Positions 23,848 through 34,631 of a stretch of 64,000 bases of DNA are shown in pieces. This DNA comes from Microbacterium radiodurans (lineage in GTDB: Bacteria; Actinomycetota; Actinomycetes; Actinomycetales; Microbacteriaceae), in the NCBI RefSeq assembly GCF_008710705.1, contig NZ_VYRZ01000001.1, positions 1,178,001 through 1,242,000 of the forward strand, given 5' to 3'. Numbering within the stretch: the stretch's first letter is position 1; each line of letters opens with the position of its first letter. The notes below the pieces were generated by a model. The model was not told the DNA's origin, ran no database searches, and saw only the letters and a program-made list of their open reading frames with translations. Made by a program: the position numbers and the translations under genes.

Positions 23848-25257
23848 GTGTCCGCGTCCGACGTCCGCCCCGCCGTGCCGGAATGGCTCCTCGTCCCCGA
23901 CGATGCGAATGCGCTCGTCGAGGCCGTGTGGCCGCCCGAAGCCGCTCGCGGCGACGACGGAGTGCTGACCATCGGCGGCGCCCCGGTCACCGACCTCGCG
24001 CAGCGGTTCGGCACTCCGCTCTACGTCTTCGACCAGGATGCCGTCATGGCGCAGGCCCGCCGGGTGCGCGCCGCGTTCGACGCCGCCGCCGAGCGCCATG
24101 GCACGACCGCGCGCGTCTATTACGCGAGCAAGGCCTTCTTGAGCACCGAGGTCGTCCGCTGGGTCACCGCGGAAGGACTCGCGGTCGACGTCGCGACGGG
24201 CGGGGAGCTCGCCGTCGCCCTCGCCGCCGGTGCCGACCCCGCGCGGATCGGCCTCCACGGCAACAACAAGTCGCGCGTCGAGCTCGCTCGCGCCGTCGAG
24301 CTCGGCGTCGGCTCCGTGATCGTCGACAGCCTCGTCGAGATCGACCGCCTCGCCGAGATCGCCGCGGAGCGCGGCGCCGTCCAGCCCGTGCTGGTCCGCG
24401 TCAACAGCGGCGTCCACGCCGAGACCCATGACTTCCTCGCGACGGCGCACGAAGATCAGAAGTTCGGATTCGCTCTGACCGACGCCGACGCGGTGGTCGC
24501 CCGCATCCGCGAACTGCCGTCGTTGCGCTTCCTGGGTCTGCACTGCCACATCGGCTCGCAGATCTTCGGCACCGCGGGCTTCGCCGAGTCCGCCTCGCGA
24601 CTCGTCGAGGTCCACGCGCGCCTGCTGACCGGCGGTGACGTCCCCGTCCTGAACCTCGGCGGAGGCTTCGGCATCGCCTACACGAGCGTCGACGACCCCA
24701 CCGACATCGAGGACCTCGCCGACGGTATCGTCGACGCCGTCGCTCGCGAGTGCGCCGAGCGCGGCATCCCGCTCCCGATCCTCGCATTCGAGCCCGGTCG
24801 CGCGATCGTCGGCCGAGCGGGCATCACGCTCTACGAGGTCGGCACGACCAAAGCGGTGCGGGTCGCCGACGATCTGACGCGGCTGTACGTCAGCGTCGAC
24901 GGCGGCATGAGCGACAACGCGCGTCCGGCGCTCTACGGTGCCGCGTACTCGGCGCGCATCGCGAGCCGCACGAGTGCCGAGCCGGCCGCCCTGACGCGCG
25001 TCGTCGGCCGCCACTGCGAGTCGGGCGACATCGTCGTCGACGCCGAGTACCTGCCCGGCGACGTCGCCCCGGGCGACCTGCTGGCCGTGCCGGCGACCGG
25101 CGCATACTGCTTCTCGCTCGCGAGCAACTACAACTACGTCCCCCGCCCGCCCGTCGTCGCGGTCTCGAACGGCCTCGCCCGGGTGATCGTGCGCGGCGAG
25201 ACGATCGACGATCTGCTCGCGCGCGACGCGGGCATCCTCACCGAAGGAGCCGAATGA
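23848..25257 (+). CDS. lysA: Diaminopimelate decarboxylase
   Basis: 469 residues, GTG start. Fold-type III PLP enzyme: PLP lysine K95 in YYASKAF, then glycine-rich HIGSQIF and LNLGGGFG, and the late CESGD and AYCFSLASNYN active-site blocks from the partner subunit. It converts meso-diaminopimelate to L-lysine, the last lysine step. First gene of a coupled block: its stop overlaps the hom start by 4 bases. A TAGACT -10 candidate lies 62 bases upstream, with a ~56-base leader. Confidence 0.96.
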   Translation: MSASDVRPAVPEWLLVPDDANALVEAVWPPEAARGDDGVLTIGGAPVTDLAQRFGTPLYVFDQDAVMAQARRVRAAFDAAAERHGTTARVYYASKAFLSTEVVRWVTAEGLAVDVATGGELAVALAAGADPARIGLHGNNKSRVELARAVELGVGSVIVDSLVEIDRLAEIAAERGAVQPVLVRVNSGVHAETHDFLATAHEDQKFGFALTDADAVVARIRELPSLRFLGLHCHIGSQIFGTAGFAESASRLVEVHARLLTGGDVPVLNLGGGFGIAYTSVDDPTDIEDLADGIVDAVARECAERGIPLPILAFEPGRAIVGRAGITLYEVGTTKAVRVADDLTRLYVSVDGGMSDNARPALYGAAYSARIASRTSAEPAALTRVVGRHCESGDIVVDAEYLPGDVAPGDLLAVPATGAYCFSLASNYNYVPRPPVVAVSNGLARVIVRGETIDDLLARDAGILTEGAE

Positions 25258-26573
25258 CGGACTACCGCCGCCTGCGCGTGGCCCTGCTCGGAGCCGGCGC
25301 CGTCGGCTCGCAGGTCGCCGCGCTGCTGCTCAAGCACGGAGACGAGCTCGCCGATCGGGCCGGAGCCGCCCTCGACCTCGTCGGCATCTCGGTGCGCGAC
25401 CTCGATGCGCGGCGCGACGTCGACCTGCCGCGCGAGCTGCTGACGACCGACCCGGAGCCGCTGCTCGTCGGGGCCGACATCGTCATCGAACTCATGGGCG
25501 GCATCGAGCCGGCGCGGACCAGCATCCTGCAGGCGATCGGCGCCGGAGCCGACATCGTGACGGCGAACAAGGCCCTCCTCGCCACTCACGGGCCGGAGCT
25601 CTTCGAGGCGGCCGACCAGGTGGGCGCGTCGATCTACTACGAAGCCGCCGCCGCCGGTGCGATCCCCATCATCCGACCGCTGCGCGATTCGCTCGCCGGC
25701 GACCGCGTCCAGCGCATCATGGGCATCGTCAACGGCACGACGAACTACATCCTCGACCGCATGGACCGCGAGGGCTCCGATTTCGCCGACGTGCTCGCCG
25801 ACGCGCAGGCGCTGGGATACGCCGAGTCCGACCCGACCGCCGATGTCGAGGGCTACGACGCGGCGCAGAAGGCGGCCATCCTCGCCTCGCTCGCTTTCCA
25901 CACCGCCGTGCCGCTGAGCGCGGTGCACCGCGAGGGCATCACGCGGATCGACGCCGACATGATGGATGCCGCCCGCAAGGCCGGCTACGTCATCAAGCTG
26001 CTCGCGGTGTGCGAGCGCCTCGCCGATGCCGAGGTCTCGCCGTCGGGCGAGTCGATCTCGGTGCGGGTGTACCCCGCGCTCGTTCCGCGCGAGCATCCGC
26101 TGGCGAGCGTCCACGGCGCCAACAACGCCGTGTTCGTGCAGGCCGAGGCCGCGGGCGACCTCATGTTCTACGGAGCCGGCGCCGGCGGCGTGCAGACCGC
26201 ATCCGCCGTTCTGGGCGATGTCGTCTCGGCCGCGCGCCGACACATCGCCGGCGGGGTCGGAGTGGGGGAGTCGACGCGCGCGAATCTCCCGGTCGTGCCG
26301 ATCGGGCACGTCGTGACCCGCTACCAGATCACGCTCGAGGTCGAGGATCGCCCCGGCGTTCTCGCGGCCGTCGCGGGCGTCCTCAGCGACGGGCGCGTGT
26401 CGATCGCGACGCTCGAACAGACCATCGTCACCGGAGACGACGCGCAGACGGCGCGCCTGGTGATCGGAACCCACACGGCACGCGAGCAGGACCTCAGCGA
26501 CACCGTCGACGCACTCGGTGCGAGCGGCGTGGTCCAGCGGGTCGTCTCGGTGCTGCGGGTGGAAGGAGACTGA
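25254..26573 (+). CDS. hom: Homoserine dehydrogenase
   Basis: 439 residues, coupled to lysA by ATGA. N-terminal NAD(P)-binding domain ([10 protein letters not shown], 11-20), catalytic domain with the [11 protein letters not shown] and [19 protein letters not shown] blocks, and a C-terminal ACT regulatory domain (from about 350; [19 protein letters not shown]) that binds threonine for feedback control in this family. It reduces aspartate semialdehyde to homoserine, the branch to threonine and methionine. Confidence 0.97.
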   Translation: MTDYRRLRVALLGAGAVGSQVAALLLKHGDELADRAGAALDLVGISVRDLDARRDVDLPRELLTTDPEPLLVGADIVIELMGGIEPARTSILQAIGAGADIVTANKALLATHGPELFEAADQVGASIYYEAAAAGAIPIIRPLRDSLAGDRVQRIMGIVNGTTNYILDRMDREGSDFADVLADAQALGYAESDPTADVEGYDAAQKAAILASLAFHTAVPLSAVHREGITRIDADMMDAARKAGYVIKLLAVCERLADAEVSPSGESISVRVYPALVPREHPLASVHGANNAVFVQAEAAGDLMFYGAGAGGVQTASAVLGDVVSAARRHIAGGVGVGESTRANLPVVPIGHVVTRYQITLEVEDRPGVLAAVAGVLSDGRVSIATLEQTIVTGDDAQTARLVIGTHTAREQDLSDTVDALGASGVVQRVVSVLRVEGD

Positions 26574-26574
26574 C

Positions 26575-27660
26575 ATGGCACATGTTTGGCAGGGAGTCCT
26601 GCGCGAGTTCGCCGACCGGCTGGACGTCACCGACGCGTCGACCGTCGTGAGCCTGGGCGAGGGCGGCACGCCGCTCGTGCACGCCCGCGAGCTCTCGCGC
26701 ATCACCGGTGCCGACGTCTGGGTGAAGTTCGAAGGGATGAACCCGACGGGCTCGTTCAAGGACCGTGGCATGACGGTCGCTCTCTCGCGCGCCGTCGAGC
26801 ACGGTGCGAAGGCCGTGATCTGCGCATCGACCGGCAACACCTCCGCCTCGGCCGCGGCCTACGCGGCGCATGCCGGGATCACCGCGGCGGTCCTCGTTCC
26901 CGAGGGCAAGATCGCGATGGGCAAGCTGAGCCAGGCCGTCGCGCACGGCGGCACGCTGATCCAGATCCGCGGCAACTTCGACGACTGCCTCGAGATCGCG
27001 CGCGAGCTCGCCGACAACTACCCGGTGCACCTGGTGAACTCGGTCAACCCCGACCGCATCGACGGTCAGAAGACCGCCGCGTACGAGGTCGTGTCGCAGC
27101 TCGGCGACGCGCCGGACTTCCACTTCATCCCGGTGGGCAACGCGGGCAACTACACCGCCTACTCGCGCGGCTACCGCGAGGAGTCCGCTCGCGGCGCCTC
27201 GACCCGCGTTCCGCGGATGTTCGGCTTCCAGGCGGCCGGTTCGGCGCCTCTCGTCCGCGGCGAGGTCGTGAAGAACCCCGACACGATCGCCACGGCGATC
27301 CGCATCGGCAATCCGGCCTCGTGGGACCTCGCCCTCGAGGCGCGCGACGCGACCGACGGCTGGTTCGGCGCGATCGACGACGACCGCATCCTCGCGGCGC
27401 AGAAGCTGCTCGCGAGCACTGCCGGCGTCTTCGTCGAGCCCGCCTCCGCGATCTCGGTGGCCGGCCTGCTCGATCGTGCCGAGGCCGGCGTCGTGCCCGC
27501 GGGCGCGAAGGTCGTGCTGACCGTCACCGGTCACGGCCTCAAGGATCCGCAGTGGGCGCTGCGCAACCCCGACGGGACCGACGCCGAGCCCATCGTCGTC
27601 GACGCCACCACGAGCGAGGTCGCCTCCGTCCTCGAGCTCGCACCGCAGGCGTCGGCGTGA
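26575..27660 (+). CDS. thrC: Threonine synthase
   Basis: 361 residues; ATG one base after the hom stop, with the site GGAAGGAG inside the hom end. Fold-type II PLP enzyme with PLP lysine K62 in TGSFKDRGM and the phosphate-binding GNAGN loop. Length matches the short actinobacterial ThrC class. It converts O-phosphohomoserine to L-threonine. Its stop overlaps the thrB start by 4 bases. Confidence 0.97.
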   Translation: MAHVWQGVLREFADRLDVTDASTVVSLGEGGTPLVHARELSRITGADVWVKFEGMNPTGSFKDRGMTVALSRAVEHGAKAVICASTGNTSASAAAYAAHAGITAAVLVPEGKIAMGKLSQAVAHGGTLIQIRGNFDDCLEIARELADNYPVHLVNSVNPDRIDGQKTAAYEVVSQLGDAPDFHFIPVGNAGNYTAYSRGYREESARGASTRVPRMFGFQAAGSAPLVRGEVVKNPDTIATAIRIGNPASWDLALEARDATDGWFGAIDDDRILAAQKLLASTAGVFVEPASAISVAGLLDRAEAGVVPAGAKVVLTVTGHGLKDPQWALRNPDGTDAEPIVVDATTSEVASVLELAPQASA

Positions 27661-28586
27661 CCCGATCGGTCGCGGTTCGGGTGCCGGCGACGAGCGCCAA
27701 CCTCGGCCCCGGTTTCGACACCCTCGGTCTCGCGCTGAGCGTGTACGACGAGCTGATCGTGACCCAGCTCGACCGGCCCGGCCTCGAGATCGCCGTCTCG
27801 GGCGAAGGCGCGGACGATGTGCCGACGGATGCGTCGCACCTGGTGGTGCGCGCGATGGCGTACGCGTACGAGGCGTTCGGCCGGACGCTTCCCGGCATCC
27901 GTCTCGAGGCGGTGAACGCGATCCCGCACGGCCGGGGCCTGGGCTCGTCCGGTGCGGCCGTCGTCGCGGGGCTGCTCGCCGCCAAGGGCCTTCTCGCGGG
28001 CGAGGTCGAGATCGGCGAGGACGCCCTGCTGCGCCTCGCGACCGAGCTCGAAGGCCACCCCGACAACGTCGCGCCCGCGCTGTTCGGCGGATTGACGATC
28101 GCGTGGGTCGACGAGCGCGGCCCGCAGCACAAGAAGCTCCTCGTGCACCGCGGTGTCGCGCCCCTCGTGTTCGTTCCCGAGTTCACGATGTCGACGTCGG
28201 TCGCCCGCGGACTCGCTCCGCTGCAGGTCACGCGCGAGGATGCCGTCTTCAACCTCTCGCGCTCGGCGCTGCTGATCGCGGCGCTCACGCAGAGCCCCGA
28301 CCTCCTGCTCGCGGCCACCGAGGACAAGCTGCACCAGTCGTACCGGGCTCAGGCGATGCTCGAGACCGATCGGCTCGTCCGTGCGCTGCGCGCGGAAGGT
28401 TTCGCGGCCGTCGTCTCGGGTGCGGGACCCAGTGTGCTCGTGCTCGCCGACGGTCCCGGACGCCGCCTCCTCGCGGCCGAGATCGCCGCTGATATCACGG
28501 AAACGCCGTGGGACGCACGCATGCTCGCCGTCGATGTGCGGGGTGGTATGGTGAGGGACCATACGGAGGGTTCCACGTCACCGTGA
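27657..28586 (+). CDS. thrB: Homoserine kinase
   Basis: 309 residues, coupled to thrC by a GTGA overlap. GHMP kinase: ATP loop GRGLGSSGA at 92-100, N-terminal [13 protein letters not shown] and late [10 protein letters not shown]. It phosphorylates homoserine with ATP to make the ThrC substrate. The 3' end of the gene contains a TATGGT hexamer within a palindrome that is probably the rho promoter. Confidence 0.97.
   Translation: MTRSVAVRVPATSANLGPGFDTLGLALSVYDELIVTQLDRPGLEIAVSGEGADDVPTDASHLVVRAMAYAYEAFGRTLPGIRLEAVNAIPHGRGLGSSGAAVVAGLLAAKGLLAGEVEIGEDALLRLATELEGHPDNVAPALFGGLTIAWVDERGPQHKKLLVHRGVAPLVFVPEFTMSTSVARGLAPLQVTREDAVFNLSRSALLIAALTQSPDLLLAATEDKLHQSYRAQAMLETDRLVRALRAEGFAAVVSGAGPSVLVLADGPGRRLLAAEIAADITETPWDARMLAVDVRGGMVRDHTEGSTSP
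28547..28563 (+). promoter_or_regulatory. Candidate rho promoter with palindrome
   Basis: TATGGT-GAGGG-ACCATA, a perfect 6+5+6 palindrome inside the end of thrB. TATGGT would be the -10 box, giving a ~180-base rho leader (28559-28739) that is C-rich in its middle and could allow Rho to attenuate its own transcription, as reported for rho genes in other bacteria. Confidence 0.45.
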
Positions 28587-28739
28587 TCTGAGCCTCCGTC
28601 GCAATTCTGCGAATCACCGCGAACACACCTGATCCACGCCCCGCGCGTCCAGCCGGAAGAGCGTGCCAGGTGCGATGACGCCCGCCGTGGACGGGGTCGG
28701 ACGCGGTTCTGCCACATCCACTGTGCAAGAGGAGAACTC

Positions 28740-30884
28740 GTGGAGTCCAACTCCGAGAACCCGACCGTCGACGAGACCGTCGACGTCCCCGCCGCCGACG
28801 AGACCATCGTCGACGACACGACCGCGGCTGAGAGCGTCGACTCCGCTCCCGCCGAGGAGACGGCGCCCGAGGCCGCCGCGCCGGTCGAGGAGACCGCGGC
28901 CGCACCCGTCGAGGACGCCGCCCCCGCCGTCGAGGCCGACGCCCCCGCCGTCGAGGCCGAGAAGCCCGTCAAGGCGCCGCGCAAGCGTGCACCCCGTCGC
29001 GCGAAGAGCACCGACGTCCCCGCCGAGAAGCCCGTTGATGCCGCGGACGCTTCGCCCACCGCCGAGGCTCCCGCCGCCGAGACCGCGGCTGCCGAGGTTC
29101 CCGCCTCCGAGGCTCCCGCCGCCGCCGCCGAGACCGCGGCTGCCGAGATTCCCGCCGCTGAGGACGCGCCCGCCGCCGAGGATGCGCCGGCCGCCGAGGA
29201 GGCGCCGAAGAAGCCGGCGCGCGGCCGCGGCCGCGGCCGGAACGCCAAGAAGGACGCGGCCGTCGACGCCGCCGACGACGCAGCTCCCGCCGCCGAGACG
29301 ACGCCCGCCGCCGCTGAGGCCGCTGAGGCCGCTCCCGAGACCGTGTCGGACGCTGAGACCTCGGCCGAGAACGAGAGCACGACCGCATCGGGGTCCGACT
29401 CCGACGACAGCGCCCCCGGCGCCGAGGCGGGCGAGGGTGAGTCGACCGGCCGCAGCCGGAGCCGCAGTCGGAGCCGAAACCGCAACCGCAACAAGGAGAA
29501 CGGCCAGGGCGGTTCCGCCGGCGGCCAGCAGAACGGCAACCAGGGCCAGCAGAACGGCAACCAGGGCCAGCAGAACGGCAACCAGGGTCAGAACCAGAAC
29601 GGCCCGGCCGACGACGACGACAACGCCGGGAACGGACGGGGCCGTCAGCGCAACAAGCGCCGCGGCCAGACCGGTGGCGGCGACGAGTTCGAGACCGAGA
29701 TCAACGAGGACGACGTCCTGGTTCCGATCGCGGGCGTGCTCGACGTGCTCGACAACTACGCCTTCGTGCGCACGACCGGATACCTCCCCGGCACGCAGGA
29801 CGTCTACGTCTCCCTCGGCCAGGTCAAGAAGTACAACCTCCGCAAGGGCGACGCCGTCGTCGGCGCGATCAAGCAGCCGCGCGAGGGTGAGCAGTCCGGG
29901 CGCCAGAAGTACAACGCGCTCGTGAAGGTCGACTCGATCAACGGCCTGTCGGTCGACGATGCCGCGACGCGCGTCGAGTTCGGCAAGCTCACGCCCCTGT
30001 ACCCCCAGGAGCGGCTGCGTCTCGAGACCGGTCCCGAGAAGCTCACTCAGCGCATCATCGACCTCGTCGCGCCGATCGGCAAGGGACAGCGCGGCCTCAT
30101 CGTGGCACCGCCGAAGGCGGGCAAGACGATCGTCCTGCAGCAGATCGCGAACGCCATCGCGCACAACAACCCCGAGGTCCACCTCATGGTCGTGCTCGTC
30201 GACGAGCGCCCCGAAGAGGTCACCGACATGCAGCGCACGGTGAAGGGCGAGGTCATCGCCTCGACGTTCGACCGCCCCGCCGAGGACCACACGACGGTCG
30301 CCGAGCTCGCCATCGAGCGCGCGAAGCGCCTCGTCGAGCTCGGCCGCGACGTCGTCGTGCTGCTCGATTCCATCACGCGCCTCGGACGTGCCTACAACCT
30401 GTCGGCCCCGACCTCGGGTCGTGTGCTGACCGGTGGCGTCGACGCCTCCGCGCTGTACCCGCCCAAGCGCTTCTTCGGCGCCGCGCGCAACATCGAGAAC
30501 GGCGGCTCGCTGACGATTCTCGCGACGGCGCTCGTCGAGACCGGATCCAAGATGGACGAGGTCATCTTCGAGGAGTTCAAGGGCACCGGCAACAGCGAGC
30601 TGCGCCTGTCGCGCCAGCTCGCCGACAAGCGCATCTTCCCCGCCGTCGACGTCAACGCGTCGTCGACGCGTCGCGAGGAGATGCTGCTCTCGGCCGACGA
30701 GGTCAAGATCACCTGGAAGCTCCGCCGCGCGCTCGCAGGCCTCGACCAGCAGCACGCACTCGGCGTCATCCTCGACAAGCTCAAGGAGACGCAGTCGAAC
30801 GTGGAGTTCCTCGTGCAGATGCAGAAGTCGATCCCCGCTGCCGGCGGCGGCCACGGCAACGGGCACGAGAACTGCATCCGCTGA
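28740..30884 (+). CDS. rho: Transcription termination factor Rho, with long disordered insert
   Basis: 714 residues, much longer than E. coli Rho (419). GTG start preceded by AAGAGGAGAA. Residues 1-~320 are low-complexity: Ala/Glu/Pro-rich, then an Arg/Ser stretch ([15 protein letters not shown]) and GQQNGNQ repeats (about 260-290). The cold-shock RNA-binding domain follows (from ~330), then the RecA-like motor with P-loop APPKAGKT (~456-463), [12 protein letters not shown] and a conserved C-terminus. Rho is a ring helicase that ends untranslated transcripts. Extended N-termini are typical of high-GC actinobacteria and raise RNA affinity. Confidence 0.96.
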   Translation: MESNSENPTVDETVDVPAADETIVDDTTAAESVDSAPAEETAPEAAAPVEETAAAPVEDAAPAVEADAPAVEAEKPVKAPRKRAPRRAKSTDVPAEKPVDAADASPTAEAPAAETAAAEVPASEAPAAAAETAAAEIPAAEDAPAAEDAPAAEEAPKKPARGRGRGRNAKKDAAVDAADDAAPAAETTPAAAEAAEAAPETVSDAETSAENESTTASGSDSDDSAPGAEAGEGESTGRSRSRSRSRNRNRNKENGQGGSAGGQQNGNQGQQNGNQGQQNGNQGQNQNGPADDDDNAGNGRGRQRNKRRGQTGGGDEFETEINEDDVLVPIAGVLDVLDNYAFVRTTGYLPGTQDVYVSLGQVKKYNLRKGDAVVGAIKQPREGEQSGRQKYNALVKVDSINGLSVDDAATRVEFGKLTPLYPQERLRLETGPEKLTQRIIDLVAPIGKGQRGLIVAPPKAGKTIVLQQIANAIAHNNPEVHLMVVLVDERPEEVTDMQRTVKGEVIASTFDRPAEDHTTVAELAIERAKRLVELGRDVVVLLDSITRLGRAYNLSAPTSGRVLTGGVDASALYPPKRFFGAARNIENGGSLTILATALVETGSKMDEVIFEEFKGTGNSELRLSRQLADKRIFPAVDVNASSTRREEMLLSADEVKITWKLRRALAGLDQQHALGVILDKLKETQSNVEFLVQMQKSIPAAGGGHGNGHENCIR

Positions 30885-30886
30885 TC

Positions 30887-31963
30887 GTGTTCGAGTCCGT
30901 CCGGGCGCTGATCGACGAGCACCGCGCGGTGCAGGAGGAGCTCTCCGACCCCGCGGTGCACGCCGACGCGGCCCGAGCGAAGCGCGTCAACCGGCGCTAC
31001 GCCGAGCTCTCGCGGATCGTCGCGGCCCACGACGCGTGGGTCGCGGCATCCGACGACCTCGACGCGGCTCGCGAGCTCGCGCGCGAGGACGATGCCTTCG
31101 CCGCCGAGGTGCCGGCCCTCGAGGAGGGCCTGCAGGCGGCCCAGGAGAAGCTCCGCCGCCTGCTGATCCCGCGTGATCCCGATGACGCACGCGATGTGAT
31201 CATGGAGATCAAGCAGGGGGAGGGCGGCGCCGAATCGGCGCTGTTCGCCGCCGACCTGTTGCGGATGTACGTGCAGTACGCCGCCTCGAAGGGCTGGAAG
31301 ACCGAGCTCCTGGAGCGCAACGAGTCCGATCTGGGCGGCTACAAGGACGTTCAGGTGGCGATCAAGGGATCCTCGTCGGACCCCGCCCAGGGCGTGTGGG
31401 CTCACCTCAAGTACGAGGGCGGCGTGCACCGCGTCCAGCGGGTGCCGGCCACCGAATCGCAGGGGCGGATCCACACCTCTACGACGGGCGTGCTCGTCTT
31501 CCCCGAGGTGGACGAGCCCGAAGAGATCCACATCGATCCGAATGATCTCAAGATCGACGTCTTCCGCTCGTCCGGGCCGGGTGGTCAGTCCGTCAACACG
31601 ACCGACTCCGCCGTGCGGATCACCCATGTCCCGACCGGCATCGTCGTGTCGATGCAGAACGAGAAGAGTCAGCTGCAGAACCGCGAGGCGGGCATGCGCG
31701 TGCTCCGTGCCCGGCTGTTGGCGAAGCAGCAGGAGGAGCGGGATGCCGCGGCATCCGACGCCCGTCGCTCGCAGATCCGGGGCATGGACCGGTCGGAGCG
31801 CATCCGCACCTACAACTTCCCCGAGAACCGCATCGCCGATCACCGCACGGGGTACAAGGCCTACAACCTGGATCAGGTGATGGACGGCGCTCTCGCCCCG
31901 ATCGTCGAGAGCTGCATCGCCGCCGACGAAGAGGCTCGTCTAGCCGCCCTCGCCGAGGACTGA
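30887..31963 (+). CDS. prfA: Peptide chain release factor 1
   Basis: 358 residues; GTG two bases after the rho stop. The catalytic GGQ loop ([17 protein letters not shown]) is near residue 232, and the RF1-type codon-recognition region and C-terminal [12 protein letters not shown] block are present. It releases peptides at UAA and UAG. It is probably co-transcribed with rho. Its usual partner prmC is not next to it but 1.75 kb downstream, beyond the convergent cysKE pair. Confidence 0.96.
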   Translation: MFESVRALIDEHRAVQEELSDPAVHADAARAKRVNRRYAELSRIVAAHDAWVAASDDLDAARELAREDDAFAAEVPALEEGLQAAQEKLRRLLIPRDPDDARDVIMEIKQGEGGAESALFAADLLRMYVQYAASKGWKTELLERNESDLGGYKDVQVAIKGSSSDPAQGVWAHLKYEGGVHRVQRVPATESQGRIHTSTTGVLVFPEVDEPEEIHIDPNDLKIDVFRSSGPGGQSVNTTDSAVRITHVPTGIVVSMQNEKSQLQNREAGMRVLRARLLAKQQEERDAAASDARRSQIRGMDRSERIRTYNFPENRIADHRTGYKAYNLDQVMDGALAPIVESCIAADEEARLAALAED

Positions 31964-31977
31964 TCCCTCGCCCTCAT

Positions 31978-32043
31978 CCGTCGACTCGCCAGATTCTGCT
32001 GGTCCGACGGCCCCCGCACCCGCTGTTTGCGGCGAGTCGACGG
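31978..32043. repeat. Long inverted repeat between prfA and cysE (possible REP-like element)
   Basis: CCGTCGACTCGCC (31978-31990) and GGCGAGTCGACGG (32031-32043), 13 bp perfect, with a 40-base centre containing CCAGATTCTGCTGG and CGCTGTTTGCGG. It is the only clear long palindrome outside simple terminators and may be a dispersed intergenic element that also ends transcription from both sides. Confidence 0.5.
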
Positions 32044-32063
32044 GGCAACGGCGGGCGGGGGAG

Positions 32064-32636
32064 TCAGATGTGGTACTCGGGGGCGGTCAGGATCGCGCGG
32101 GTGTCCTCGCCCTCGCGGCGGGCGCGCGGGCGCGCGGGCACCCCGACGAGCACCGAGTCCGCGGGTGCGTCTTTCGTGACGACCGCGTTCGCCCCCACGA
32201 CGCTGCCCGCGCCGATCGTGATCGGGCCGAGGATCTTCGCGCCGGCCCCGACGGCGACGCCGTCCCCGAGGGTCGGATGCCGCTTTCCGGCGTGACGGGT
32301 GCGACCGCCGAGCGTGACGCCGTGATAGAGCATCACGTCGTCGCCGACCACGGCGGTCTCGCCGATGACGACACCCATCCCGTGGTCGATGAAGAACCGG
32401 CGGCCGATCGTTGCGCCAGGGTGGATCTCGACCCCGGTGACCAGCCGGGTGAGCTGCGACCCGGCGCGCGCGAGGAAGCGCGCGCGCCGGAGCCACAGCC
32501 GGTGCATGACACGGTGCGACCACACGGCGTGCAGCCCGGGATACAGCAGCGCGATCTCCAGACCGCTGCGCGCCGCGGGGTCCCGCAGCTTCGCGGCGGC
32601 CAGGTCTTCGCGGATGCGTGCTCCCAGGCTCATCAT
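32064..32636 (-). CDS. cysE: Serine O-acetyltransferase
   Basis: 190 residues, the short EpsC/CysE class. The C-terminal half is a left-handed beta helix of hexapeptide repeats ([21 protein letters not shown], then [21 protein letters not shown] split), with catalytic His and Asp in the DHGMG area. It acetylates serine with acetyl-CoA. The start overlaps the cysK stop by one base (TGATG), and the two proteins form the cysteine synthase complex in many bacteria. MMSLG start; the second ATG is also possible. Confidence 0.95.
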   Translation of the reverse strand: MMSLGARIREDLAAAKLRDPAARSGLEIALLYPGLHAVWSHRVMHRLWLRRARFLARAGSQLTRLVTGVEIHPGATIGRRFFIDHGMGVVIGETAVVGDDVMLYHGVTLGGRTRHAGKRHPTLGDGVAVGAGAKILGPITIGAGSVVGANAVVTKDAPADSVLVGVPARPRARREGEDTRAILTAPEYHI

Positions 32637-33589
32637 CAGTCTTCGCGCAGGCCCTCGAACAGCGGCGTGGAGAGGTAGCGCTCACCGAACGAGGGGATGA
32701 TCACGACGATGTTCTTGCCCTCGGCCTCGGGACGGGCAGCAACCTGCAGGGCCGCCCAGACGGCGGCGCCCGAGGAGATGCCGACGAGGATGCCCTCCTT
32801 CGTGGCGACCTCGCGTGCGACGCGGATCGCATCGTCGAAGGTGACGTCCTGAACCTCGTCGATGACCCCCTGATCGAGGATCGGCGGGATGAAGTTCGGG
32901 CCGATGCCCTGGATCTTGTGCGGACCCGGCTTGCCCTCCGTCAGGAGGGGGGAGTCCTTCGGCTCGACGGCCACGACCTTCGCGTCGGGCACGCGCTCCT
33001 TCAGGACCTGTCCGACACCCGTGATGGTGCCGCCCGTGCCGATGCCGGCGACGAAGTAGCCGACCTGGCCGTCGGTGTCGCGCAGGATCTCCTCGGCCGT
33101 CGTGCGGCGGTGCACCTCGGGGTTCGCCTCGTTCGCGAACTGCTTCGCGAGCACGGCGCCCGGCGTCTCGGCGGCGATCTTCTCGGCCTCCGACACGGCG
33201 CCCTTCATACCGAGGGACGGGTCGGTGAGGACGAGCTCCGCGCCGTAGGCCTTCAGCAGCAGGCGGCGCTCCATCGACATCGACGAGGGCATGGTGAGGA
33301 TGACGCGGTAGCCGCGGGCGGCACCGACCATCGCGAGCGCGATGCCCGTGTTGCCGCTCGTCCCCTCCACGATCGTGCCGCCGGGCTGCAGTGCGCCGGC
33401 CTTCTCCGCGGCGTCGACGATCGCGATGCCGAGGCGGTCCTTGACCGACGATGCGGGGTTGTAGAACTCGAGCTTGGCGAGGATCGTGCCGGGCAGGCCC
33501 TCGCTGACACGATTCAGGCGGACCAGCGGGGTGTTGCCGTACGCGGTGGTGATGTCGGGGTGGATGCCGTGGGTGACCGGATCGGACAT
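32636..33589 (-). CDS. cysK: Cysteine synthase A (O-acetylserine sulfhydrylase)
   Basis: 317 residues; ATG preceded by GAAAGGCAGAC. PLP lysine K50 in NPASSVKDR, the substrate loop TSGNTG, phosphate loop GTGGTITG, and the late SSGAA block. It makes L-cysteine from O-acetylserine and sulfide. First gene of a cysK-cysE operon on the minus strand, with a TAGGCT -10 candidate at 33643-33648. This operon sits between prfA and prmC, which are normally adjacent. Confidence 0.96.
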   Translation of the reverse strand: MSDPVTHGIHPDITTAYGNTPLVRLNRVSEGLPGTILAKLEFYNPASSVKDRLGIAIVDAAEKAGALQPGGTIVEGTSGNTGIALAMVGAARGYRVILTMPSSMSMERRLLLKAYGAELVLTDPSLGMKGAVSEAEKIAAETPGAVLAKQFANEANPEVHRRTTAEEILRDTDGQVGYFVAGIGTGGTITGVGQVLKERVPDAKVVAVEPKDSPLLTEGKPGPHKIQGIGPNFIPPILDQGVIDEVQDVTFDDAIRVAREVATKEGILVGISSGAAVWAALQVAARPEAEGKNIVVIIPSFGERYLSTPLFEGLRED

Positions 33590-33675
33590 GTCTGCCTTTC
33601 GGGAGTTGCGTGCGGTGCCGCGGGGCGGCCGGAGTCGGCTTCAGCCTATTGTCGCGGGTGTGCGCGAGCGCTGAA

Positions 33676-33704
33676 TGTGACGAATGCGTCCGCCTGACTA
33701 GGCT
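33676..33704 (+). promoter_or_regulatory. Candidate prmC promoter
   Basis: TGTGAC (33676-33681), 17-base spacer, TAGGCT (33699-33704), placing the transcript start within 5 bases of the prmC ATG at 33716; short leader without a ribosome site. Confidence 0.55.
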
Positions 33705-33715
33705 GGTCGGCGCCC

Positions 33716-34597
33716 ATGACGACCCCAGCCGATCCCGCCCTGCGACTCGACGCCCTCGTGCGCGAGGCCGCGGACGTCCTCGCCGCCGCCGGCGTGCCGA
33801 CCCCGGAGGTCGATGCCGACCTGCTCGTCGCGCACGTCCTCGAGACCGGACGGGGGCAGCTCGCGGCTGCCCGCCTCCGCGGCGACGGGGTCGCGGGTGA
33901 GCAGGTCGAGCGCATCCGCGCCCTCGTCTCGCGCCGGGCTCGGCGGGAGCCGCTGCAGCATCTGACCGGCACCGCCGCGTTCCGACACCTCGAGCTGAAC
34001 GTCGGACCCGGGGTCTTCGTGCCGCGGCCCGAGACCGAGATCGTCGCGCAGATCGCCATCGACCTCCTCCGCGCCGTCGCGGCACCGGAACCCGTCGCCG
34101 TCGACCTCGGCACGGGCTCGGGGGCGATCGCCCTGGCGCTGGCCACCGAGGTGCCGCACGCCCGGGTGTTCGCCGCCGAGAACTCCGCCGACGCGTACGC
34201 CTGGACGACGCGGAACTTCGCCGCCGTCGCCGCCCCGAACGCCCACCTCGCATTCGCCGACCTCGAGCACGCCTTCCCCGAGCTCGACGGCACGGTGTCG
34301 GTGCTTGTCTCGAATCCGCCGTACGTGCCCGACGAGGCGATTCCGCGCGATCCCGAGGTGCGCCTGTTCGATCCGCCGGCCGCCCTGTACGGCGGTCCGG
34401 ACGGGCTCGACGTCGTCCGCGTGCTCTCGCGCGTCGGGCAGCGCCTCGTGCACCCCGGCGGGTCGATCGTCATCGAACACGGCGAGCTGCAGGGGGCGGC
34501 GATCCGCGGCATCCTCACCGGCGACGGCTGGACCGCGGCCGCGACGCACCCGGATCTGACGATGCGCGACCGGACGACGACGGCCGTCCGCTCCTGA
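33716..34597 (+). CDS. prmC: Release factor glutamine methyltransferase
   Basis: 293 residues. N-terminal helical substrate domain (1-75), then a SAM-dependent methyltransferase fold: VDLGTGSGAIALALA for SAM and the catalytic NPPY at 201-204. It methylates the glutamine of the GGQ motif in release factors. Probably the head of the prmC-tsaC-wecA transcript; separated from its substrate gene prfA by cysKE. Confidence 0.95.
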   Translation: MTTPADPALRLDALVREAADVLAAAGVPTPEVDADLLVAHVLETGRGQLAAARLRGDGVAGEQVERIRALVSRRARREPLQHLTGTAAFRHLELNVGPGVFVPRPETEIVAQIAIDLLRAVAAPEPVAVDLGTGSGAIALALATEVPHARVFAAENSADAYAWTTRNFAAVAAPNAHLAFADLEHAFPELDGTVSVLVSNPPYVPDEAIPRDPEVRLFDPPAALYGGPDGLDVVRVLSRVGQRLVHPGGSIVIEHGELQGAAIRGILTGDGWTAAATHPDLTMRDRTTTAVRS

Positions 34598-34631
34598 ACC
34601 CGCGGCGCGGGCGCCGTAGACTGGGGCCGAC

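Noticed and set aside
29518-29606. Tandem DNA repeat considered as CRISPR or satellite
   Set aside because: It is in frame and encodes the GQQNGNQ repeats of Rho; no spacers.
28614-30866. 750-codon minus-strand frame
   Set aside because: Antisense shadow of rho, low-complexity product.
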